DNA from: Lingula anatina
Lineage: Eukaryota > Brachiopoda > Lingulata > Lingulida > Lingulidae
Reading direction: 5' to 3'
NCBI RefSeq assembly: GCF_001039355.2
Contig: NW_019773643.1
Span: forward strand, 1-64,000
Length of the DNA stretch: 64,000 bases
Shown: one piece after another, positions 13,401 through 44,100 of the stretch
Layout: each line of letters starts with the position of its first letter
Position numbering within the stretch: the first letter of the stretch is position 1
Notes under the pieces: generated by a model
What the model saw: the letters and a program-made list of their open reading frames with translations, nothing else
What the model was told of the DNA's origin: nothing
Database searches by the model: none
Translations under genes and position numbers: made by a program

Positions 13401-16400
13401 CAAATAGAACGGTCTACAGGGACTCGTTAGCTGCTTCCTGCTTAAAAAAAGCTGGTGTTAAGTGATGAAAAATTAACTGCGGTTATAGTGCCATTTATCA
13501 GAAGGTGCTCAATTGCAAACTTTTCACTTTGTTAACTTGTCAGCCAGTAATTTTGTGAAGCTGGTGATATGAACAATTTAAACTGTTATGGGACGTTATT
13601 AGAAGAAACAATGTTCAGCTGCTCTGTTCTGTTCTGTAGAAAGACAGTGATGGATGGGATATCCAACTACCCAACGTAATTTATTTATTCTTTGTTTGCT
13701 TTTTGAGCACCAAGCGACCGCTTTTCTGAATAGCTACAGGTACTCAGTATGTTTATACACTGCAGGAGGTGTCCGCTAAGCGTGATAGATGTCCTGGCAG
13801 CCATGATGGAGGACTAGAAATTATGTCAAGCAAACGATGAAAACGCTTAATTATGAATGATAAATATATAAAATATGAATTACTTTGAAAGTAGAGCATT
13901 GTTAAATGTCTTATGGGGACATTATATTAAAGATAATTACTCTAGATGATCACAGGCATACAGTGTATAACTAGACAGCTGTGCTGTCAAATATACAGTC
14001 CTAGTTTTAAAATGGTCCCATTGTCATTAGTAATCTAATACTATTAATATTATTAATATATTATTATTAATATTATTAAAATAAGATTGATCTTATGAAA
14101 ATCTCAGGGAAAATGGACTGAAATGGCGAAAATGAGCAATTTTTTGACATGGCGGTGGTTAAACAGAGATCTCGTCTGCTCCTCACACACTTTCATGGAA
14201 GTACAGCCAGGTTTCTCGTTAGCATAAAATACATAAAGTAAATATAAATTTGCATGAAAAGACAACGCTGAAACTGCCATGTATCTGTACATCGATCGTG
14301 TGCCATGATTATTGGTTTACAACTAGGCCGTTATAACTGAGAGGTTATACTATTTAAAACGAAAAAAAGAAGGTCGTCTGTGAAACCTGTAAACCAAAAG
14401 CCAATGAGGGCGGAATTTGAGCATGATACCATTAACATTTGATTGACTCAAATCACGAGAGCGAGGAATATTTTGCGAACATAGTGCTCGTGTTGTATTA
14501 CTTTTTTGTAAATTATGTGCTTTTTGTATCGATTCTTATTGCTCTCCGATTATATTCAATTGCTTATCACACGTTCAACAATAGACCCGAGTACCATAAT
14601 GTCGACGAGCTAGTTAACACACTGAGAGCCCTGCACCTGTCAAGGGTATTAATTAGTGGTAACCGTGGTAAGGTATCAGAACGCAGTGGGTCAGGTAGAC
14701 AGCGCCGTGAGGAATCTTGCATCGTTGAAGGGTTCAATTATCGATTGTTTGGTGCTTTCCGTTCAGACGTTACTCTATTGCCACGACTCCTAGCCTGTCA
14801 CTGTGATTAATAGCCATAATCTATGGCATCGCGTTCGTGTTTACAGGAGTGGTGATACATCCGTTATAATAGATTAATAAATAAATAAAATAAAATAAAA
14901 TAATCCCTGAGGTAAGTTCCCTGCCAAGCGTTGCATGAAGACAAGAATAGATTTATGGAGAAGGGAAAACGTGACAAAAGGAGAGCGAAACAAATTATAG
15001 GCTAATGTTATCAAAAGCAACATGAAGCAAGATTCCATGTCGTTAGAAGAAGAAATGGCAAATGCCCAAGCAATTAAACTTTGTTAAGCAGGAGTGAGTT
15101 ACATGGAGGACAGGCAGACAGACAGACAGACAAGAAGACAGATATTTATAAGGGGTGACAATGTGTATTTTACTTGTCCTTTTTGCATTATCGAGAAATG
15201 TTTGACCATCAATATTGGCTATTTTGTTAGGAAATCACGGCAACCTCTTATCTGCAGACACGTGTTTGGAGACGGAACAAAAGACCATTTCCTCTGTGTG
15301 TAGTATAGAGCTAGTTGGTATCGACCTCGTAAAATAATAAAGGCACCTCAAAAACGGCATTTCCTCATGTAGAAATTTGTTTCCTTCGCAAGTTTTTTGC
15401 ATGCGTTTGCCAATAACATATTATCTGTATATGAAAAAGGTCTGCCCCGCCTTTGTAAGCATTGCGAGAATAAAAAAAAAAAAAACAAAACAAAACATAA
15501 AACCCCCAAATAAATTGTCTGGGTTTTAGATCGTTAGGATAGATGATCAAGGATGCGTTATTGTAAAAATTCTAGTGTGTCTGATATTACGGTTGTTATT
15601 GACGTGTGTGTTTGGCGATTCGATGCCTTAGTTTGTCTTAGAAAGTATATCTTTTTGTTAAAATGTTGGTCTACTTTTTAAAATTCAATATACTTTGTGT
15701 CCTATACTTAATTATCTCATCTTGCTAGGAGCCACAATTGATTGATACGGGTTCAAATATTTGCAAGTATTTCACCAGCTTGTCCAAAGTGTCTGACTTT
15801 GGAAACTACAAACCAAAGCTTATATCTGATTTCGCGGGGTTACACAGAGTTACCCGGGGCAATGATATCGGGTTGACACAAAAATATAATCTAAGTTTTC
15901 GAATAGGAATTGTTCCTTTAAATCGTTTCTCATGATTTTTTTCTGTGACAAGCAAACATTCTATATTATGATTACTAAAAAACAACAAAAATGCAGCATT
16001 ATGTTACAACCCATTGTATTTTGAATTATAGCAAATATTGTAGACAAAGGTGTCGTTTTTAAATATAGTTATGAAAAAAAAATTTGAGATCATTTTGAGG
16101 CAAAACTGATGAATAATTGTTTTCTTTTCAGTGATGTATATAGTCACTGCGGCTTTAACAACACTCGCTGCCCCCACTGCAGGGAGCGTCTCCACTACGG
16201 TGTCATCCACAGCAACAATTAACGGTACCAGTACGCCGGCACCAACAGCCAAACCTGGCGCCAACCTTACGCTGGTCATCGTCATCCCCGCCGCTGTCAT
16301 CGTCGGCGTCCCCATATTATGTGTCGTCTGCTGCGGACTTAGGGCGGTGTTTTGTCTTCCGAAAGCCAAGGCAAACAAGAAAGGAGAGAAGACAAAAAAG

Positions 16401-16475
16401 ATGAGAAAAGTTTCACCAAAACCACCCAGATTGGAGGACAATGAATTGGAATATCAACCGGAGTATACAACTTGA
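10414..16475 (+). CDS. Small type I membrane protein with Ser/Thr-rich ectodomain, 2 exons
   Basis: Exon 1 is 10414-10471 (ATG, 19 codons plus one base, donor gtagct). Exon 2 is 16132-16475 (acceptor ttcttttcag), and together they give 133 aa in phase. Joining them creates a convincing signal peptide: two lysines, then a hydrophobic run across the splice junction (MAIYFLFKV followed by MYIVTAALTTLA), with probable cleavage near residue 33-36. The mature ectodomain is short, rich in Ser/Thr/Pro/Ala, and has two N-glycosylation sequons (NGT, NLT), so it is mucin-like. A membrane helix follows at about residues 67-90 (VIVIPAAVIVGVPILCVVCC), with juxtamembrane cysteines. The cytoplasmic tail of about 40 aa is strongly basic, then acidic, ending YQPEYTT. 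I do not recognise the family and assign no function. Exon 2 is well supported by its acceptor and composition; exon 1 is inferred from phase and signal-peptide logic. AATAAA occurs near 16572 and 16638. Confidence 0.6.
12380..12628 (-). pseudogene. Possible non-LTR retrotransposon reverse-transcriptase fragment
   Basis: The minus strand is open for 82 codons. It includes NKMAINFSKTKEVV, which resembles the segment (N-x-M-x-I-N-x-S-K-T-K-E) found in reverse transcriptases of jockey/RTE/CR1-type LINEs just after the catalytic region. The catalytic FADD box and flanking domains are not seen, so this would be a short dead remnant. The motif match is from pattern recognition only. Confidence 0.35.
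12927..13169. mobile_element. R1 MITE copy 3
   Basis: It begins gaccctatcgtaccaactg followed by GGATCGATCTATC, and ends GATTGATCTAGGTATGGGAA then cccagtca. The ends and internal blocks (agcttagatgtctgtcacg, ccagacatctaagccgctt) match the copy at 59325-59567. A four-fold tandem of the 7-mer gtttagc sits at its centre (about 13037-13064). Confidence 0.75.
14439..14810 (+). other. Open frame of 123 codons, not recognised
   Basis: This continuous frame in the intron of the small membrane-protein gene has a hydrophobic N-terminal third and a basic middle. It has no ATG at the 5' end, no clear splice signals and no family motif. It may be chance or a transposon relic. Confidence 0.15.
15109..15141. 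repeat. Short (ACAG)n microsatellite
   Basis: An imperfect run of caga/gaca units in the intron of the small membrane-protein gene. Confidence 0.6.
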
Positions 16476-17838
16476 AAAACATTTGTCAACATCTCCCATT
16501 TTCATTATTTTTTACAATCCATCCTTACCACCTGCATCGGACGTCCATGTTGAAGACGCTTTGAATTACAAAAATAAAGGTTGCATACACATTGTTAGCA
16601 CATATCAAAAGACAGATCGAGCAAAGATATTTATTTCAATAAACTCCTCATAAAGCTCTTAACCATGATGCCGTTGCGGTAATGAGGAATGCATTTATTT
16701 TCTGTGATAAACCATTTTTATCGATTACAAGGACGTGTTTTAGTGTTTGTTGTACATAAAATCTACTGTGGAGTGTGCTTCAGAAATGAAAGACAGCAAC
16801 TCAACAGTCTGTCGATTTTACTGTAAAAAGACTGCTGTCACAACAAGATGATGTCAAATAAACCTGTCTGGTTACACGGCCAGTGATCTGAGAGCAATTT
16901 GAACGCATAATGCACAGCCAGTGTGAATCAAAATTACAACGATAGACTTTTCAAATATAGTGTCACCGAAGCCAGGTAATGACGAAGGAGCACCCCAGAT
17001 CACTAACAACTACCCGCTCACAATATAATAACTGCCGAACTCTCTGAAGACATTAAAAGGTGTTTTACTAATAGTAATACATATAACTTTCTGACTTGAA
17101 AACCTTCGAAATGTAGAGAATTTTCATGAATGAACGCTATCTTTTTTAATAAATTTTTGAATTCGGAAAATCACAGAATGATTGAATGCACGCGAGAGGA
17201 GTATTTGTATCATTAAGAAGCTATTCGTCACAGTCAGACAGTGTTATTCTTGAAATTTAGAATATTACATGTGTTTAATTTTTTTGTCTTTATTATCCCG
17301 ACATGAATATCATGGACAAATGCCACAAGTTTGACAGATTAGACATTTTGACGACGACTTACTACAAAATGGGGAATTGAAGTACCGGTAGTCTGCACGT
17401 TTTAGGTCAATCGCTTCTTGGGCATTTTGGTCGATTTTGGAAAGACGAGTTTCATAAATGGCTATGAACATGTTTTTATAAGTCAGTCTTTTCGAATGAA
17501 AATTTAAAAACGTAAACATTGCTTTGATAATTTAAATTGCCAGTTGCATTTTACTCTTTTGGACCTGTTTCTGAAAGCCTCGGTTTTATTTAGTTACTAC
17601 ATGCTCCCATAATAGCTTTGGTATTCATCGATTTGTATTTTTATATGTCATCTTAATCTGCCGTTAAACTCTTTGTGTCGTTAATATTTTCCCTTTTTCT
17701 CCTTTTACAAATTTTTAATTGAAATTTAAAGCATTTAATCGGATCATATAAGTATGAAACTGAATTATGACATAGCTATTCAAACGTTTATGTGACGCAT
17801 TTCGCATTCAACAATAGCATGTTTTGTAACTGATTAAC

Positions 17839-17839
<1 letters not shown>

Positions 17840-17914
<75 letters not shown>
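17840..17914. repeat. (TA)n microsatellite
   Basis: An uninterrupted TA dinucleotide run of about 75 bp. Confidence 0.95.
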
Positions 17915-17915
<1 letters not shown>

Positions 17916-19267
17916 CATAACACTGAAATAAAATAAAGTAACAGTATATCGAATAACGTGGCCCTCAAAAAGAGATATAAGGCCATTTATAAAGGCCAGT
18001 AATTGGTGAAAAGAAATTTTGAAATTTATCTTGAAGTTTGCAGATTGTTATAATGCTGGGGAATGGATAAAGTAGCTGCACGAGTTTAAATAGATTTGAT
18101 GGGAGAGCTCAGCCGATAAAAAAGGAAGAGTTATTTGAACTGGAACATTGCTGAGAACCCTTTAAAAACTGTTGAACTGCATTTCCCTTGCATACAGGAC
18201 ATTGTTCCCTTATGACTCTCAGTTCAATTATTCAAGATGATATAACTGTGTCAGAAACCAGTGGCACGTGAGTAATAGATCTATTCATTACTCGCCTCTA
18301 GCTTGTCAGGAACAGTCATCCGCCAGCTTCTATAGCATCGAACCCTGTGATACCCAAACTCTTACCTGCGTGTGAAAAAAGGAGAAATAAAATCAATTAT
18401 TGAACGTATTGTACTTGTCTTTATAGTGTATATCCGGAAGCTGGATTGATTAATTAAATATGTAAAATGATCGGGTCTTTATGTGTGTAGAACGAACGCA
18501 GTTGGTTACCCCCTGGATTTGTTAACACGCGTCAAATGGTCCGTCGGGCAGGGTTGGGAGTTCATGCGGCGTTTTGGTAAGGTTACTTTCCGGCGGCACT
18601 GTATCAACTGATCGACTAAGGTTCACTGAACTGGTGTCGTGTGGAAACTTTGGAAAATTGTGGCGCAGCAGATTGAACTCAGATTAAACTGTTATCATGA
18701 TATAACATCCCGTTGCTAAAATGATCACATTAAAAATCGGGGTAGGTGTAGGAAATCATTCACGGTATGAAATTTTGATTTTATTTAAAAATAAGATAAG
18801 GAAATGATTATAGATGTATATCATTATGCGAGGATTGTTCGAAAATATCAATATAATTATAAATCATTGGTTCACCTCAGATCAAATGGGATCAAATATC
18901 AATTGAGGCCTGAGAAAAAAAATACAATATCACCAAAACCAGTTTTCCAACTTCATATTGTATCCGACGCATTCCCATTCCCATTAATAGAACGGCACTT
19001 GGGGCAGTTAGTAAATTCAGTCCACCTCACAATGCTTGTGTCTTCTCTAACACAATCTAATATGATATAACACTACTTGACTGTTCAACCACAACTTCTG
19101 TGCACTCTGACCACAGGGTTCGCTAGAAATCTCTTTCAAAATAATTGTATTGGAGGGGCCTATACTTTAATTTTGTATAGTAGTTTATGATATAAGAGCG
19201 TGCAAATTCTGTATAATCAAACGTGTGTGCTTCATATTGATAATTTTAAAAATATTTCATTATTGAT

Positions 19268-19311
19268 AAAATAATAATAATAATGATAATAATAATAATA
19301 ATAATAATAAT
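19268..19311. repeat. (ATA)n trinucleotide microsatellite
   Basis: An ataata run with one or two gata interruptions. Confidence 0.9.
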
Positions 19312-20941
19312 GTGAGAAAGTTGGTAAGAATAGACGTGGAAGATTATCTGCGGGCATTTGTACTAATCAGACGCATTCCACTCCGTCTTCCATCGGCTTC
19401 TGCGGAATTTTTCAAGAATTTGTTCAGTTTGAGTTTTCTGATTATCTTAATAAATAATCTGAAAGGTATCTGTACTCTGTACGGACGGGATTTACCCACC
19501 AAAATGGATTTTACTCTGGAAAGGAGCAATTGTCTGCTTTTCACGAAGAATTTCATTTTAATTATAGGCCTAATGTTTTAGTTCTAAATGACTGGCATTT
19601 AGAACACCATATCTTCCTGTACATTTCTTAAGGAACTATGACCCAGGTACTTTTATGGGGGGTATAATTTTCAAGTTCTGAACTGGGAAATATAAGTATC
19701 TTTGCATCATATATAGACAAAGATAGTGTGACTTTGGGAAATTCCTAACGCGTGTACCGGCAGTAGACCGCACCACACGCATGCTCTTCACGGCGGTCAC
19801 TAAAGCTTTAGCCGTGTTCATAATAATTTTGCTTTTCTATGTTCAATAGATGGAAGGCTTTCAACTTGGTCTTTTTCTTTGATTCACTCGCCAAGTTTCC
19901 AACTTGTTATCAATAAAAGCAATTTTAAAAAATGCCAGTTAAATTAGACCAGGTATCTCTCCACAGGGATTGCAGTTAGCCTGTTACGCAACGCTGCACT
20001 GGCTAAAGAACAATAGTTTCAAGGCAGATGCACCTTGATATTTGTGTGCAGAGTGTACAGGGAGATCTGATATTGATGAGGCAACAATACTGTACACGCG
20101 AGGTTTTATTTATACTGCCAATTTTGTGTGATTAGAACAAAAAACTTTCGATCATGATCATAAGTTTAAACTTTTCAGTTTCTACAGGAAGTTGAAGCTA
20201 TGTTATTTTTAATTTTTTTTTAATTTTGTGAGGTATGGCTTCAGTTTCGTGTAGAAAGTAAATACATGTAGTTTAAACTTACATTTATTATTAGCAGACT
20301 CTACAGATGAATTTCATCAGAAAAAATCTTTTAATTTGTTAATTGACATTTTCTTTTTTTCTTGAAATCAGCACAGGCTCAATAACTTGAGTTTTTTAAA
20401 CTTACCTAGAAGGACCTACCAATAGCTACCAAAATACATTTTAAAGATATAAATATAGAAAGAAATATTGAAACATACATTAGCCAGCCGAAAGTCTTTT
20501 TTTTAACCCTCCTAATTGTGGTAGGTGTTACGTCGCAATTGTGTTCGCTCAACCGACCACAACAATACAATGTTTACGCTTGAGGCTCGCAACGATAAAA
20601 TACATACCGGTAAACAGGCGGCCTAAGCGTTGCCAATCCATTTCAGTTTAGATTGCCAGTTTAATTAAAACAGTTAGACCGAATAATTCTGCATGAGGTA
20701 CCATAACTTAGTTGAATTAGTAAGATTTTTGGTGGATAAGTTAATCCCTGACCTGCCTTGGCCATCACATTTACGCAGTTGCCGGGCCTGTCCTCATTTC
20801 CAATCACGTTTGTCAAAGGAAGTTGTGTCAAAGCCTTGAATCATGCGTACGGCTTGTCGCTGCGCTATAAGCAGTTATCTGATTAATGCGACTTAGTCGC
20901 CAAGGGTCTAGTTGTATCAGAAACATGACGGGGAGATAAAG

Positions 20942-39290
<18,349 letters not shown>

Positions 39291-40122
39291 CGCTCTCTAC
39301 CTGTATGACATAATGCATAATACACTTTTCCCCAAATTTGCCTATAAAAATCTGATTTTTTTCTTGCAAAAAAAACTTGTGAAAGGGAAACAAAAAAACT
39401 GTTGCATAATTACTTGTTAGAACTTGTCAGGGTGGTCTAGCTGGTTCAGTTAGGTGCTGCTCCGTGTGAAGATTATCAGTGTTCTTGTGCAAGGTTATGT
39501 TATCTTGTAAAATGGTTAATTTATAGTAATTTACTCTGGAATCAAACATTATACATAGCTGGAGATGATGTTAATTATTTTTCTGTTATTTATTTATTTT
39601 TGATTTATCTATTTATTTATATCAGTAGTACATTTTATACTGACTACTTATCGGGTATTTTAATAAGAGCATCTGTTATTGTACCTGCGTGAAAAAAGAA
39701 ACACTTTTAGGTAAAGTTTATTTTTACTGCTAGGAGATTTTTACAAGCAATTAAGAATCAAAATTTCTGAGCACTTTATTTTATTTTATGAGTTCATATT
39801 TATCTAATCTAGACCCGATTTTTTTACTTCAAAAAGTTTGTTTTGCTAGAAAATGTGATCCTTTTAACAATGGATAATTTGATCAAGGTGCCAAAATAAC
39901 TTGCCGCTACAGTATAAATAAAGCCAGGGTAAACAAGGAAAATATAAATTAAAAGCAACTGTGATAAACCCCATGACACTGTTAGCTAAGGGTAATGCTT
40001 GTTCTACGACAATCATTGTAAACTATTCAATAAACATGAAAATAAAGTATAAATATTTTCCTGTTTGTTACATGTACTTAGTTCATAAAGAAATTAACTG
40101 GTCTAGCTAATGCCCACTAACT

Positions 40123-40170
40123 CCACAGGGACTCTTGCTGAATGCCGCCAGATTAACAGACTAACACGCC
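40123..40170. mobile_element. R2 element fragment
   Basis: ccacagggactcttgctgaa, then tgc, gccagattaac and aacacgcc, matches the left end of the R2 copies at 47341-47500 and 54584-54730. No right end is found nearby. Confidence 0.55.
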
Positions 40171-40619
40171 TGAGTATTGAATATAGAAAGATAACATTTA
40201 CATGTAAAACTTCCCTGAAACGCATGCAAGCTACACTAGTTTTATTAAAAAAATTAGAACGCATTATATACTGATATTGTTGCAACGCAAAACACTTATT
40301 AAATTTTTATTAAATATCTATTTACTCGCTGGTTTCCAAACGATCGATTTTACGTTAACTATAATGGAATATGAATCAGGTAGGCCTACTTGAGTACAGT
40401 ACTGTAGTTGCTCGCTGATAAAGATCGATAAAGTCGCAATTGACGCTAGAAAATCACTTTGATGGTCATTTTCCTGTGCTAAATTCCTAATTAAATGTCA
40501 TTAAACAGTTGTCACACGTATCTGTCCAAGGGTATGCTTGCCTTTAACGACCGTGCTTTTTGGCACATTTGTAAATTACCTGCAGGGACCGCGAGGAGCC
40601 TCGTTTTGGATAAAAGTAA

Positions 40620-40795
40620 ACAGGTGTGACAGGTAGTCCGCTAGGAACTGTTGTCCGTTCTCCAACACTTTGTACAGGTGACATTTGTCCCATATACTAA
40701 ACTCTTATGCTCCAACTAACCCTAACCTAGCTGTACTGATCATATCGGACTCCGGACTTCCATTCCTAGGACCACCATTCCTGTCTCACTGGCCT
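40620..40795. mobile_element. R3 MITE copy 1
   Basis: The left end is ggtgtgacaggtagtccgct and the right end cattcctaggaccaccattc followed by ctgtc. Internal blocks ctttgtacaggtgacatttg and tcccatatacta are shared with copies at 41521-41700 and 63347-63518. Confidence 0.75.
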
Positions 40796-41176
40796 CATAA
40801 AAGGAGTTACTGACAAGCATATACCGTGAAAGAACTGTAGTAAAGTCAAGTCTTTGGGTACTGATTCATATTTGATAGTTAAAAAGTAACGAGTCCAATA
40901 AAGTGTTATTTCTCACTTGCTATAGAAAAAAATCTGCTGTTATTTAATAACCAATATTTCTAGGCTTGTCACCGCCAAAAGGGCAAGGAGTAGCATTTGT
41001 GCATGAGTTCCAGAACAGNGCCGCCCCCCCCCCCCCCCTCACACACACACACACCTCTCTCACCTGTCACACCGGAAACACCGACTGTAAGAGTGTGACT
41101 TGATTGAGCATGCTATAAACAACTATTTCCAACTCACAATGTACATCTAGTGGAATGGAAATATAGGACCTTTCTC

Positions 41177-44100
41177 ATGTTGCAAACAGAAGAAAAGTCA
41201 CAAGAAGAAATGTGGACAAGACGCAGACCTAAGAGGACTTTCGTTTTACACGCATATGGGTTGCCTTTGAGGCGGATCGTAATATGTACGCTCATAGTGC
41301 TTGGTCTCTGGTACGTGCTGAGGCCATATTTTAGAATCAAGCGCAGTCCCTTGGGTCTGCGTGCTCACGACAAGACGCTGTATTTAGATGGCGAACCTTT
41401 CAAACTGCTGAGTGGCGAAGTGCATTATTTTCGGGTCGTACCAGAATACTGGAAACATAGCTTGTTAATGGTGAAAGCTGCGGGCCTTAACACTGTTTCA
41501 ACGTGAGTACACTGTGTACAAGGTGTACCAGGAATGGATGTCCGCTAGGAACCATAGTCCGCTTCCCATTACTTTGTACAGGTGACATTCGTCCCATATA
41601 CCAACCACAGTACTCCAACTAACATTACAGGTGTAACTTGTACTAATCATATAAGAGCCTGGACTTCCATTCCTAGGACTGCCATTCCTGTTACACCTGT
41701 ATATAAATTAGAAGGGGAGATGGGAAGGGTTGATAGGTGTTAATTAGGCAGGTAAACTGACCTGAAATGAAACCTTTAGTATAACGATAGGAAATCGTTT
41801 GAAAACGCTTTACATTTTTTTTTATCATTTCAATATCACAACTGCATTGTACCAGAGAATTATTTCTATTATAAATAAGATATAACTCCCTGATTGTACT
41901 ACTAGTACTTTAGTGTGTTTAAGTAGTTGGATCAATAGATTTAATAGATTTAATATCCATCAGGAGAGTTGTAGAACGTGGACTGAAATGACCTCCCGTC
42001 AGATCAGGTCACGCCATCTTGCAGCTTCTTTTGTTTGCAGAGTAGCACACGGATCTGACCCAGATATTGTTGCCTGCAAAACAATATAACTGCCTATTTA
42101 GAATGTCAAAGTTGTTTGTTCCCCATCCCCCTGTGTTGTGGAGGATTTTTAAAATGTTACCACATCACAAGCTGTAAAGAAAAACTATTTTTTACAACTC
42201 ATATTCTTCTGCTATATCTTGTTTGACAAGAAATCAATGCTTACATCAAAACTGTTATTTACTATTTTTGCTTATTTATACTATTTCTTTATAAATTATC
42301 TCAATTTCAAAATATCTATGATAATAATCAAAGATATGTAGCTTGAAAATATATATAAAAAGTTTACATGTGATCAATTGAATATCATTATACCTGACAT
42401 CGGATCCCAAAGTTAACTAGCAGTCCTCCACCCAAAACTTATACTGGAATTCATAATTAATAGTCCTGTACAAAGAAGTTGAATTAAAAACTGATCTTTG
42501 CACCCCTTGGCTCCATTTGATTTAGGTATGTACCATGGAATTTACATGAAGAAATTAAAGGGAAATTTAATTTCAAGGATGGCCTGCTAGACATCGTGTG
42601 AGTATAGAATAACAAGAACTGGTATATATATACCAGCCAGCATGGTAATGATTCAATCTTTTCAATGGGGAAAAGTTATTAATCTTTCAGATACATTATT
42701 TTGGAATCATTAAAGATATATTTTTGTGTAGCATTTGTGGTGCTTTTACTTTATAGAATAAAAATACGAGGTAGATTGCTTTTCAGTTTTGTTGATACCA
42801 TGCAAGCAGAATTTTCTAATTTCAAGAATTTAGGACTTCAAAACTACAGTATCTTTAAAATCCCCCCCCCCCAACTGAAAAGATTGAGTAATTACCGCAT
42901 AAAAATGTTGCCACAGACTGCTGTGCATGAGTCCTAATGCAGAGGTGAAAGAATACCTTGATTTAGACAAATAGATCTTAAAGTTTCAATCAATAACAAT
43001 TAGAACACAAAATTAATGATAGACATGATCACATCAAACTCATAAACTGAATCCATTCTTTCAACAAATATAAAGAATTGTCAAATAATGTAAAAACCCA
43101 GTTTTAAGTTTATTTACACATTCTTTAATTTTTAATTTTTTAGTTTTATGACAGCTCCACGTAGTCATACACAACAACTAAAATCAAAATCTGGAACTAC
43201 TCATGTAATTTACAGATATGCATTTTATATCTTTGTCTTTTTCATGTTGAAGACAATATTTGCAGCTGGCCCAAGAAGTTGGTCTCTATGTGGTGCTGAG
43301 ACCTGGCCCGTACATCTGTGCGGAGTGGGAATTTGGTGGCATGCCCAGGTGGGTGTACTATCTGTGGGGGGTGTGGGAGTTTGGTGGCATTCCCAGGTGG
43401 GTGTACTATCTGTGGTGAGTGGGAGTTTGGTGGCATGCCCAGGTGGGTGTACTATCTGTGGGGGGTGTGGGAGTTTGGTGGCATTCCCAGGTGGGTGTAC
43501 TATCTGTGGTGAGTGGGAGTTTGGTGGCATGCCCAGGTGGGTGTACTATCTGTGGGGGGTGTGGGAGTTTGGTGGCATTCCCAGGTGGGTGTACTATCTG
43601 TGGTGAGTGGGAGTTTGGTGGCATGCCCAGGTGGGTGTACTATCTGTGGGGGGTGTGGGAGTTTGGTGGCATTCCCAGGTGGGTGTACTATCTGTGGTGA
43701 GTGGGAGTTTGGTGGCATGCCCAGGTGGGTGTACTATCTGTGGGGGGTGTGGGAGTTTGGTGGCATTCCCAGGTGGGTGTACTATCTGTGGTGAGTGGGA
43801 GTTTGGTGGCATGCCCAGGTGGGTGTACTATCTGTGGGGGGTGTGGGAGTTTGGTGGCATTCCCAGGTGGGTGTACTATCTGTGGTGAGTGGGAGTTTGG
43901 TGGCATGCCCAGGTGGGTGTACTATCTGTGGGGGGTGTGGGAGTTTGGTGGCATTCCCAGGNTGGTGGGTTTACTGAGATTTCCAGATAAAATGGTGGTA
44001 GTGGGGGTTTGGTGGCATGCTCAAGTGGGATATACATTATGTGCCTGCTCTTATAACCACCAATTCATTATATAATTTAATATATTATTATATCAGTATA

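Larger units (their letters stand above)
11401..13428. mobile_element. R11: 2-kb segment bounded by inverted repeats of about 110 bp
   Basis: The left arm (11401-11520) and right arm (13318-13428) are reverse complements of one another over about 110 bp. Shared blocks are AGTCCCTG.AGACCG, CAGGAATCGGTCTTGCTGTA, GCCAATTGCGTCAGCATTGC and TTCATGTACCTA. A poly-T run interrupts the left arm. Both ends read TAAC(A/G)AGTCCCTG, compatible with a TA target duplication. The interior holds a possible reverse-transcriptase remnant (12380-12628, minus strand) and a complete R1 copy. It may be one decayed DNA transposon with later insertions, or two opposed copies of a short repeat. Confidence 0.55.
16476..20941. 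other. Intergenic region, no gene recognised
   Basis: This AT-rich spacer holds the 3' UTR of the preceding gene, a long (TA)n tract (17840-17914), a trinucleotide repeat (19268-19311), and the presumed promoter/5' UTR of the kinesin gene at its end. A frame at 19312-19581 is open but motif-free. Confidence 0.5.
39291..41176. other. Spacer between kinesin and galactosidase genes
   Basis: It contains the kinesin 3' UTR with AATAAA signals near 39916 and 40030-40045. It also holds an R2 fragment (40123-40170), an R3 element (40620-40795), a single N with a C run (41019-41038), and the presumed promoter of the galactosidase gene. Confidence 0.55.

Noticed and set aside
16004-16441. 145-codon minus-strand frame
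   Set aside because: It is antisense to exon 2 of the small membrane-protein gene, whose sense frame has an acceptor, sequons, a membrane helix and a stop.
43225-43906. Multiple long open frames on both strands of the GH35 minisatellite region
   Set aside because: They arise from the 94-bp periodicity, which repeats the same stop-free window in several frames. No independent gene signal.
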